DNA of 12,248 nt. Origin: CAG-791 sp045117315 (GTDB lineage: Bacteria; Bacillota; Clostridia; Lachnospirales; Lachnospiraceae). Positions 6,751-11,585 of the stretch are shown here, one piece after another. Positions within the stretch are counted from its first letter, which is position 1. Each line of letters starts with the position of its first letter. The stretch lies in assembly GCA_045117315.1 (NCBI GenBank), contig JBGUNJ010000042.1:1-12248 (forward strand), in the 5' to 3' direction. The translations under genes and the position numbers were made by a program. Below the pieces are notes generated by a model that made no database searches, was not told the DNA's origin, and saw only the letters and a program-made list of their open reading frames with translations.

Positions 6751-7578
6751 TTAGTTCTTAAACTTTTTTCCAGTGGAGGCGCCGCCGTCTATCAATACAT
6801 CGACGCCGCTCAGATATCCGTTTCTGGGATCCGCGATCGTGGCGATGGCAAAGCCCAGTTCCTCAGCTTTGCCCATTCTGTGCTCACAGGATCTCTCGAT
6901 CATCTGCTTGGCAAAATCAGACTGCTCCACTTCTTTCGTTCCCATATCTGTCTCAATCAGACCGGGGCTGACGGAGACCACACGGATCCCCTTCGGGCCA
7001 TATTCATGAGCGCATTTCTGGGCATACCACACGACAAAATTCTTGCTCAGACAATATGCCAGACCGGACCTGTTGTAGTCATCGCCTGCCAGGTTTGACT
7101 CGCCGATCATATGCCTGACAAAAGCGTCTTCCTTATACTCTGCTTCTTCGAAAATCTGATGCTTGATAAGGAGACCCGGCGCTTCATAGGCGGAGCTTGA
7201 CGCAACGTCCACAATGACGCCGCCGTCCTTCATATACTTAAAGAACTCCATGTTGACATTCTTTGTTCCCACGGCGTTGACCATAATGATCTTTTCCGCG
7301 TCCGCCATTGTGGGTGACAGTCCTGCCGCATGGATCACGGTCTTGATGGTTCCCAGACTGTCGGCAAACAGGCACAGTTCATGCACGTCTTTCCTGATGG
7401 AGACATCGCAGGCAATCAAATGGACCTGGTGCCCCTCCGCCTCAAGCTGTGCTTTGGCATTCTCGAGCTTGGAAACTGTTCTGCCGGTTAATACCAGGAT
7501 CACATCCTTGTCAATATTTCTGGCGGTCTCCAGCCCCATGCCGCTTCCGCCGCCGGTAATCACACATACATTCGCCAT
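6751..7578 (-). CDS. Classical short-chain dehydrogenase/reductase
   Basis: A 275-residue NAD(P)-dependent oxidoreductase. The nucleotide-binding motif TGGGSGMG is at residues 8-15, HAAG replaces the usual NNAG, the catalytic serine lies in VDVASSSAY, and YCLSK supplies the catalytic Tyr and Lys. The distance of about 45 residues between Ser and Tyr is larger than usual; this insertion, at the substrate side, is also seen in some 3-alpha-hydroxysteroid dehydrogenase/carbonyl reductase relatives. VSPGLIETDMG after the YxxxK motif is typical of the family. I placed the start at 7578 because AAGGAG lies seven bases before it; an upstream in-frame ATG at 7620 would add 14 mostly charged residues and has no such site. 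It lies between an extended SDR and an acyltransferase in the same orientation. The substrate is unknown; a steroid, bile acid or other cyclic alcohol is a guess from the family. Confidence 0.88.
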   Translation of the reverse strand: MANVCVITGGGSGMGLETARNIDKDVILVLTGRTVSKLENAKAQLEAEGHQVHLIACDVSIRKDVHELCLFADSLGTIKTVIHAAGLSPTMADAEKIIMVNAVGTKNVNMEFFKYMKDGGVIVDVASSSAYEAPGLLIKHQIFEEAEYKEDAFVRHMIGESNLAGDDYNRSGLAYCLSKNFVVWYAQKCAHEYGPKGIRVVSVSPGLIETDMGTKEVEQSDFAKQMIERSCEHRMGKAEELGFAIATIADPRNGYLSGVDVLIDGGASTGKKFKN

Positions 7579-7619
7579 TTTTCTTCTCCTTCTTTTCTCA
7601 CAGCATTTTTCTGTCGGCA

Positions 7620-7648
7620 ATTTTCATGTCGAAGCTGCACATGAAAAT
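7620..7648 (-). promoter_or_regulatory. Inverted repeat and -35-like box in front of the classical SDR gene
   Basis: ATTTTCATGT (7620-7629) and ACATGAAAAT (7639-7648) form a perfect 10-bp inverted repeat with a 9-base centre, about 45 bases before the SDR start. On the minus strand a TTGACA lies 17 bases ahead of it (7671-7666), but the -10 position gives only a poor match. The repeat may be an operator or a leader hairpin allowing separate control of the SDR. Confidence 0.45.
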
Positions 7649-7719
7649 CCATAAAGATATATGAATGTCAAAGTATTTTCATTTATGTCCATATATATCC
7701 GGCAGTTGGCGTCTCTGCC

Positions 7720-8760
7720 TTATTCTTCTTCCTTTTTAATAATCCCTTCAGCCAAAAGCCATTCAATCATATCGTGGATCGTCTCCTCATAGGGTCTTGT
7801 CGAGTAGCCGAGCTCTTCTTTGGCCTTTGTGGAATCAAACTGATTATTCCGTGTCAGGTTATAGATATTAAATGATGTGAGGACAGGCTTTTCGCCTTTC
7901 TTTTCCGCGATCCACTCCATCAGGAAGCTCATGATATTTGCCGCGACCGGAGGAATGAAAACCTTAACTTTTGTTCCTTCGCTGTTCTCAGTGATCATAC
8001 GGCAGAAATCTTTGAATGAGATGACTTCATTTGCAAGGATATAACACTCCCCGCATCTTCCTTTCTCAGCCGCCTTGATAATGGCATCAGCCAAATCTCT
8101 CACATCACAGATATTAAAGCTGCCGTCTATTCCTGCCGGCAGCTCGCCGCTGATAATTTTTATCACATTCTGCATGATCTCACCAAGAGCGTAGTCGCCG
8201 GGGCCCATTATTCCGCTGGGATGAACAATGCAGGCGTTCAGACCCTTGTGGTGGCAGGCATCCAGGACTTCCTGTGTGGCAAGCGCTTTACTCATGGAAT
8301 AGCAGCCCAGGACCTTGGTCTCATCAAAATAATCAATTTCCTTGATCGGTGTCCCTTTGGGAAGTTCCGGGACTGCTCCCGTACTGGAGCAATAGACCAG
8401 TTTTTTCACGCCGGGAGTACTCAGGCACAGGTCTATGATATTCTTTGTGCCTCCGACATTCACATCGATGACCTTCTGGTTGAAGTCCGGGCTGGATGTG
8501 ACGATACTGGCGATGTGAAGAACAATAGCTTCCCATCCTTCGGGAATATCAAAAAACGGTTTCAGGCTCTCCGCATTCGAAAGGTCGCCTTCTACAATCT
8601 CCGCTTCCTCCGGGACAAAAACTTTGGCAGGGTCATTGGGCAGAATAAATACCCTCACTTTGTTTCCCTGCTCAACCAGCTGGCGGCATACGGTGCCGCC
8701 AAGGAAGCCTGCAGCTCCGGTAACCAGATAAAGAATATTTTTGTTTTCTTCATTTGACAT
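7720..8760 (-). CDS. Extended SDR: NAD-dependent epimerase / 3-beta-HSD / dihydroflavonol reductase type
   Basis: A 346-residue extended short-chain dehydrogenase. TGAAGFLG (residues 14-21) is the extended-SDR cofactor glycine motif, GDLS at 58-61 follows the second Rossmann half, CSSTGAV holds the catalytic Ser, and Y154-SMS-K158 the Tyr and Lys. HPSGIMGPGD after YxxxK matches the HP(S/T)xxxGP pattern of the dihydroflavonol 4-reductase/3-beta-hydroxysteroid dehydrogenase branch better than sugar-nucleotide epimerases. The C-terminal substrate domain is complete. AAAGGGG lies nine bases before the ATG. It follows the TetR gene by 112 bases with a small palindrome (8802-8817) between, and precedes a second SDR, so a two-step oxidation/reduction at one hydroxyl position is plausible. 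The substrate cannot be read from the sequence. Confidence 0.87.
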   Translation of the reverse strand: MSNEENKNILYLVTGAAGFLGGTVCRQLVEQGNKVRVFILPNDPAKVFVPEEAEIVEGDLSNAESLKPFFDIPEGWEAIVLHIASIVTSSPDFNQKVIDVNVGGTKNIIDLCLSTPGVKKLVYCSSTGAVPELPKGTPIKEIDYFDETKVLGCYSMSKALATQEVLDACHHKGLNACIVHPSGIMGPGDYALGEIMQNVIKIISGELPAGIDGSFNICDVRDLADAIIKAAEKGRCGECYILANEVISFKDFCRMITENSEGTKVKVFIPPVAANIMSFLMEWIAEKKGEKPVLTSFNIYNLTRNNQFDSTKAKEELGYSTRPYEETIHDMIEWLLAEGIIKKEEE

Positions 8761-8801
8761 AGTTTGGTACCCCTTTCCGTAAAATGTAGAATGAACAGCA
8801 G

Positions 8802-8817
8802 ATCTGACATATCAGAT
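8802..8817 (-). promoter_or_regulatory. Palindrome between the TetR gene and the extended SDR gene
   Basis: ATCTGA (8802-8807) and TCAGAT (8812-8817) are perfect half-sites around CATA, 42 bases before the SDR start. The half-site resembles that of the palindrome in the TetR promoter (TTATCAGT against TATCAGAT, sharing TATCAG). It could be a second, weaker binding site for the same regulator. No convincing -35/-10 pair is visible beside it. Confidence 0.4.
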
Positions 8818-8872
8818 TCGCCTTTGTGAACGCCATCACACAGCCGCAAGGGCAGTGTTCCTGTAAAGACAG

Positions 8873-9496
8873 CTATTGAGGTTTTTTTATATCCAGCGCA
8901 CTGTGCCAGTCCGCAAAACGGGATATGGTATCAGCGTGCCGCTCTAGCTGTTCCCGGGTGAAGCCAAGGAAAAACGGCTCATAAAAAAGGGCCCAGACAC
9001 TGTAAGTAAGAGCGTGCAGCTCCTCCACCGTTATTTCCTTCCCTGCCAGTCCCCTCCGTCGTGCCTCCTGATAGTATTTATAATCCAGGGCATTCATTTT
9101 TTCAGTCCAGTCCTGATGAAAGTTCTGATACCGGGTTCCCGAAGCACAGCGGACAAGAAGCGTAAAGCCTTCCCTGTGATCATATAAAAACCGCTGCCAT
9201 TTCCTGTTGGTCTCAGGTGCCATGGAAAAAGAATCATACAGTTCCAGGTCTGTAAAGCCCGTCAGGTCAGTACTCTCGATTTCGGAGACATACTCCGTCA
9301 TATCCTGTACCGTCCCCTCCACGAGCGCGGAAAACAGTTCTTCCTTCCCGCTATAGCGTTTGTAAAGGGCTCCTGTGGTCACACCGGCCGCTTTACAGAT
9401 TTCCGCAAGCGATGCCTTATCAAAGCCCTTCTTCAGAAATTCATCCTTCGCCGCAGACAGCAGGCGCGGATCAATACTCCTGTCCGGTACAGACAT
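8873..9496 (-). CDS. TetR-family transcriptional regulator
   Basis: A 207-residue one-component regulator. Residues of about 10-55 form the TetR helix-turn-helix: ARDEFLKKGF-like helix 1 (here AKDEFLKKGFDKAS), LAEICKAAGVTTGALYKRYS as the HTH, then KEELFSAL. The C-terminal region is a variable ligand-binding and dimerisation domain with several aromatic residues (YKYYQEARRRG, WALFYEPFFLGF), which may point to a hydrophobic ligand. AGGAGGAG lies eight bases before the ATG. A good promoter with an overlapping palindrome precedes it, the pattern expected for autorepression. The downstream neighbours are two SDRs and an acyltransferase, the probable target genes. Confidence 0.92.
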   Translation of the reverse strand: MSVPDRSIDPRLLSAAKDEFLKKGFDKASLAEICKAAGVTTGALYKRYSGKEELFSALVEGTVQDMTEYVSEIESTDLTGFTDLELYDSFSMAPETNRKWQRFLYDHREGFTLLVRCASGTRYQNFHQDWTEKMNALDYKYYQEARRRGLAGKEITVEELHALTYSVWALFYEPFFLGFTREQLERHADTISRFADWHSALDIKKPQ

Positions 9497-9514
9497 AATG
9501 CAAGCTCCTCCTGG

Positions 9515-9535
9515 ACTGATAATCCAATTATCAGT
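9515..9535. promoter_or_regulatory. Probable TetR operator
   Basis: ACTGATAA (9515-9522) and TTATCAGT (9528-9535) are perfect 8-bp half-sites around a 5-base centre. The palindrome overlaps the last three bases of the TetR -10 box and covers the expected transcript start, so bound repressor would block initiation. A second dyad, GTCAAA-C-TTTGAC (9557-9569), overlaps the -35 box. Confidence 0.7.
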
Positions 9536-9561
9536 ATATTATCTGAACAGACCAAAGTCAA
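9533..9561 (-). promoter_or_regulatory. Promoter of the TetR gene
   Basis: On the minus strand TTGACT (9561-9556), a 17-base spacer, then TATACT (9538-9533): 5/6 matches to both sigma-A boxes with ideal spacing. Transcription would start near 9526, giving a leader of about 30 bases that includes AGGAGGAG. Confidence 0.75.
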
Positions 9562-9608
9562 ACTTTGACATAGCCTTGACATAACCCGAGCAGGTGCTCC
9601 GGCGTTCC

Positions 9609-9638
9609 TTGACACATTTGTATCTTTTGCCTTATGGT
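9609..9638 (+). promoter_or_regulatory. Promoter of the small CDGC-motif gene
   Basis: A perfect TTGACA (9609-9614) is followed after 18 bases by TATGGT (9633-9638), a 4/6 match. Transcription from about 9645 would give a leader of roughly 155 bases carrying the diverged repeat copy. ATTTGTA (9616-9622) and TACAAAT (9638-9644) form a 7-bp inverted repeat spanning the spacer and -10 region, a possible operator. Upstream, TTGACATA occurs twice at 11-base spacing (9565 and 9576). Confidence 0.5.
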
Positions 9639-9657
9639 ACAAATAGAAACTCCACCA

Positions 9658-9747
9658 GGCAGAGACGGCCCTGCCGCCCTTTGCCCCATGCCGGCCCGTG
9701 TCCGCCTCAGCGCTGAAAAAGATAAGACGCGGGTGGCTGTCATAATA
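9658..9747. repeat. Diverged copy of a GC-rich intergenic element
   Basis: This stretch aligns in order with the two tandem copies at 10041-10134 and 10137-10221: CTGCCGCC, TGCCCC, CCGGCCCG, CCGCC, GAAAAA, CGCGGG and TGTCATAA all occur in the same sequence. The CCGCC-GCAA-GGCGG hairpin of the other copies is not kept here. It occupies most of the leader of the downstream gene. Confidence 0.6.
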
Positions 9748-9799
9748 ATCATGCACCGATGCAGCGTCACCGGGCAGCTTACACCGGAAAGAGGATACA

Positions 9800-10027
9800 A
9801 TGAGTTATTTGATCAAAGATACTACCGAAGAAGAACGCCGCAGGATCGTAGAAGAATCGCTTGGGAATCTGAGCGGCGCATGTGATGGATGTTCTCAGAG
9901 GGTGGCTGACATGTACGATGCCTATATCCGCGGCGAGATGGAATTGCGGGACATCAACATGGCATTCAGCACACGTTATGTCAAGGGTTCCATGGACAGG
10001 GAGCCTCGTTCATCCTGCCAGATGTGA
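9800..10027 (+). CDS. Small conserved-type protein with a CDGC motif
   Basis: A 75-residue soluble protein, the only convincing plus-strand gene. It starts MSYLIKDTT-EEERRRIVEE and carries CDGC at residues 28-31, a C-x-x-C pair that could bind metal or be redox active, followed by an amphipathic helix and the ending ELRDINMAFSTRYVKG. From memory it resembles a family of 60-75 residue Lachnospiraceae proteins sometimes mislabelled 'purine biosynthesis protein PurH'; it has nothing of the real PurH enzyme, and I could not check the match. GAGGA lies four bases before the ATG and GGAAAG eight before. A plausible promoter is at 9609-9638 and a terminator at 10221-10257. The gene is bracketed by three copies of a GC-rich element. 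Function unknown. Confidence 0.75.
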   Translation: MSYLIKDTTEEERRRIVEESLGNLSGACDGCSQRVADMYDAYIRGEMELRDINMAFSTRYVKGSMDREPRSSCQM

Positions 10028-10040
10028 ACATATGAGAACC

Positions 10041-10134
10041 GGGCAGGGGCAGCCCCGCTTCCCTCTGCCCTACCCAAGCCTGCCCGCGGCCGCCGCAAGG
10101 CGGAAAAACACATTGCGCGGGACGTGTAATAAAA
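10041..10134. repeat. GC-rich structured element, tandem unit 1
   Basis: The unit begins with a hairpin (GGGCAG 10041-10046 against CTGCCC 10065-10070, with inner GGGGC/GCCCC) and continues with a 53-base core (10082-10134) that repeats 87 bases later with one mismatch. The core holds CCGCC-GCAA-GGCGG (10090-10103), a stem with a GNRA-type tetraloop, and ends in TGTAATAAAA. Confidence 0.85.
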
Positions 10135-10136
10135 TA

Positions 10137-10221
10137 GCAGAGGCAGCCTGCCGCCTCTGCCCCGACCGGCCCGCGGCCGCCGCAAGGCGGAAAAACACAT
10201 TGCGCGGGACGTGTCATAAAA
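10137..10221. repeat. GC-rich structured element, tandem unit 2
   Basis: The second unit opens with a perfect 8-bp hairpin (GCAGAGGC 10137-10144 against GCCTCTGC 10153-10160). Its 53-base core (10169-10221) matches unit 1 except for one base (TGTCATAAAA instead of TGTAATAAAA). The opening hairpins of the two units differ in sequence but occupy the same place, which suggests the stem is what is kept. Confidence 0.85.
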
Positions 10222-10262
10222 AGCCCTGTACCGTGGGACTTCCATAGCACAGGGCTTCTTAT
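10216..10262. terminator. Bidirectional terminator between convergent genes
   Basis: AAGCCCTGT (10221-10229) pairs perfectly with ACAGGGCTT (10249-10257), with an inner TGG/CCA pair. Minus-strand transcripts end in GGGCTTTTTATGACA, a good U-tract; plus-strand transcripts continue into a T-rich stretch (CTTCTTATCTTCTTTATTTTT). It lies between the plus-strand small gene and the minus-strand hydrolase. Confidence 0.8.
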
Positions 10263-10273
10263 CTTCTTTATTT

Positions 10274-10360
10274 TTCTATATTGTATTCAATCTTATTTCT
10301 TTTATATCGCTTCGGTTCTCCTTACTTCTATATTGTATTGATTGTTTTGGCTCTCCTTGT
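10274..10360 (-). repeat. Imperfect AT-rich direct repeat in the 3' region of the MBL hydrolase gene
   Basis: TTCTATATTGTATT occurs at 10274-10287 and again at 10326-10339, 52 bases apart. On the minus strand each copy is preceded by AAGGAGA(G/A)CC, so a unit of roughly 35-50 bases seems duplicated and diverged. The surrounding 10258-10430 is AT-rich and holds no gene that I can support. Confidence 0.5.
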
Positions 10361-10430
10361 TCTATCTTGTGACTTTCAATCAGTCTGTCCTGCGGCACAA
10401 ACATGCTGAGTGATACACCGGAGTTTCTGT

Positions 10431-11240
10431 TTATGAACGGCAAAGAACACTCCACTGGCCAAATGTATATTCCGTGCCTTTTCCCAGCATGTTCTCAAAC
10501 GGTTGTCCACATGCTGTTCCGGCGCAGACCCGGTCCATTCCCCAAAGCATGACATCGGTATCCGGGATCATGAGCGGGCTGTATGCACAGTGTCCATGGT
10601 AAATCCGTTCAACACCGGCTTCCTTCAGTATTTGTACGGCCCGCCTCATTGAGTCCCGGCAGATTTCCGGAGGCAGTGATTCTTTCAGGAAAAGCCACAG
10701 ATGTTCAATAATCGCGTCCCCTGCGAAGCAAAGCTTTTCATCCCGGTCGACCAGCATGATGCTGCCTGCAGTATGGCCGGGTACCTCAATGACCTCCAGC
10801 CTTTTCTCTCCCAGGTCAATCAAATGGCCTTCCCGGATACTGTCTGCTTCCGGGAAACGGACAGTGGCCAGATCCAGGTCCCTGAGATATTGGCCATAAG
10901 CTTCTCTTACCCAATCCCGGGAAACCAACTTCTCAAATCCGTCAACGGCCTCCTGATAAAGCGCCTGATCCGCCGGATGGATCATTGCATGTTCAAACCA
11001 GCGATTGCCAAATACATGATCGATATGCCCGTGTGTATTGATCACAGATACCGGCAGTCCGGTCAGTTCAGCAGTCAGTTCCTTCAGATCTGTCAACCCG
11101 TAGGCTGTATCGATCAGACAGGCCTTTTCGCTGCCACATACCAGATACATGGTCGCTTCCAATCGCTCGTTTATCTTCCAGATATCGTAAGGACCCTTCG
11201 AAATCTTCTCAATGTCATAAATGTCTCTGTAGATTGCCAT
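10431..11240 (-). CDS. Metallo-beta-lactamase-fold hydrolase
   Basis: A 269-residue soluble protein of the metallo-beta-lactamase superfamily. The Zn-binding signature THGHIDH is at residues 69-75 (His70, His72, Asp74, His75), PGHTAGS at 154-160 gives the next His, GDA at 174-176 the bridging Asp, and YHGH at 214-217 the final His. A complete set for two metals is therefore present. The MYLVCGSEKACLIDT segment before it is the usual N-terminal strand pair of glyoxalase II-like and related hydrolases. I placed the start at 11240, where GGAG lies eight bases upstream; the in-frame ATG at 11264 has no such site. It is alone between terminators. The substrate cannot be predicted: thioesters, lactones and phosphodiesters are all hydrolysed in this superfamily. 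No signal peptide, so resistance to secreted beta-lactams is unlikely. Confidence 0.88.
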   Translation of the reverse strand: MAIYRDIYDIEKISKGPYDIWKINERLEATMYLVCGSEKACLIDTAYGLTDLKELTAELTGLPVSVINTHGHIDHVFGNRWFEHAMIHPADQALYQEAVDGFEKLVSRDWVREAYGQYLRDLDLATVRFPEADSIREGHLIDLGEKRLEVIEVPGHTAGSIMLVDRDEKLCFAGDAIIEHLWLFLKESLPPEICRDSMRRAVQILKEAGVERIYHGHCAYSPLMIPDTDVMLWGMDRVCAGTACGQPFENMLGKGTEYTFGQWSVLCRS

Positions 11241-11308
11241 TTTCCATTCTCCGACCCTTAACATTCAGGAATATAAGCTCCCCTGCGCCAGCCGGCTTAT
11301 AGTGTCAT

Positions 11309-11335
11309 AAAAAAGAGTCTCGCTTGCGAGACTCT
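11309..11335 (-). terminator. Terminator 3 of the intergenic block (AGAGTCTCGC hairpin)
   Basis: AGAGTCTCGC (11314-11323) and GCGAGACTCT (11326-11335) form a perfect 10-bp stem with a two-base centre, followed on the minus strand by TTTTTTATGACA. A textbook intrinsic terminator insulating the MBL gene from upstream transcription. Confidence 0.8.
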
Positions 11336-11343
11336 CACGCCGG

Positions 11344-11388
11344 GCGCGGTCGCTTCAGCGACATGATTCATTACGCGCGAGTGCGCAT
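11344..11388 (-). repeat. Second half of the composite double-hairpin element
   Basis: GCGCG (11344-11348) pairs with CGCGC (11374-11378) around an inner hairpin GTCGCT-TC-AGCGAC (11349-11362). Together with the AGAGTCTCGC hairpin beside it, this repeats the plan seen at 5047-5110: a CTTCAG/CTGAAG-looped hairpin inside CGCG arms next to a GACTCGC-type hairpin. On the minus strand 11388-11371 also reads as a five-codon ORF (MRTRA), probably by chance. Confidence 0.5.
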
Positions 11389-11398
11389 CCCCCCGGAG

Positions 11399-11444
11399 TT
11401 TTTTTACCTTATAGGAAATCGCAATTCCCTATAAGGTAAAAAAA
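11399..11444. repeat. 17-bp perfect inverted repeat with T/A ends
   Basis: The arm at 11399-11415 (seven T then ACCTTATAGG) is perfectly complementary to 11428-11444 (CCTATAAGGT then seven A), with a 12-base centre that can pair further. Its seven A on the plus strand are also the U-tract of the neighbouring minus-strand terminator. As RNA it would be a long stable hairpin; as DNA it resembles the ends of a very small palindromic element. Confidence 0.7.
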
Positions 11445-11477
11445 TCGTCCCCCCCGGCCTCGCCGTGAGGGGACGAT
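11438..11477 (-). terminator. Main terminator after the PFP gene
   Basis: ATCGTCCCC (11444-11452) and GGGGACGAT (11469-11477) pair perfectly, with an inner CGGC-CTC-GCCG stem. On the minus strand this is followed by TTTTTTT. It is the strongest terminator in the window, about 110 bases after the PFP stop codon. Confidence 0.88.
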
Positions 11478-11491
11478 CCTGTACTTGTCAT

Positions 11492-11582
11492 AAAAGAGTG
11501 TGGATCAGAAGACGATCAATCTCCCGGATTGATTTTTAAACCCGGAGGCTGATCATTCCCCCATCTCCCGGTCTTCTCGATC
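11492..11582 (-). other. Structured 3' untranslated region of the PFP gene
   Basis: AGAAGAC (11507-11513) pairs with GTCTTCT (11571-11577), and flanking GATC/GATC extends the stem, enclosing a perfect hairpin ATCAATC-TCCCG-GATTGAT (11515-11533). CTCCCGG occurs twice (in 11521-11527 and 11565-11571). On the minus strand the block ends CACTCTTTTATGACA (T at 11495-11492), so it may be a first, weak terminator or an mRNA-stabilising end. Confidence 0.45.
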
Positions 11583-11585
11583 TGA

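Noticed and set aside
10041..10221. CRISPR array, considered because of two near-identical direct repeats
   Set aside because: Only two units, each with internal hairpins and a 53-base core, and the intervening sequence is itself a repeat hairpin, not a unique spacer. No cas gene.
9976..10250. Two minus-strand frames across the tandem GC-rich element, with a repeated FSALRRPRAG peptide
   Set aside because: They overlap the end of the real plus-strand gene and arise from the duplicated DNA. Kept only as a possibility in the repeat finding because of the synonymous pattern in the third copy.
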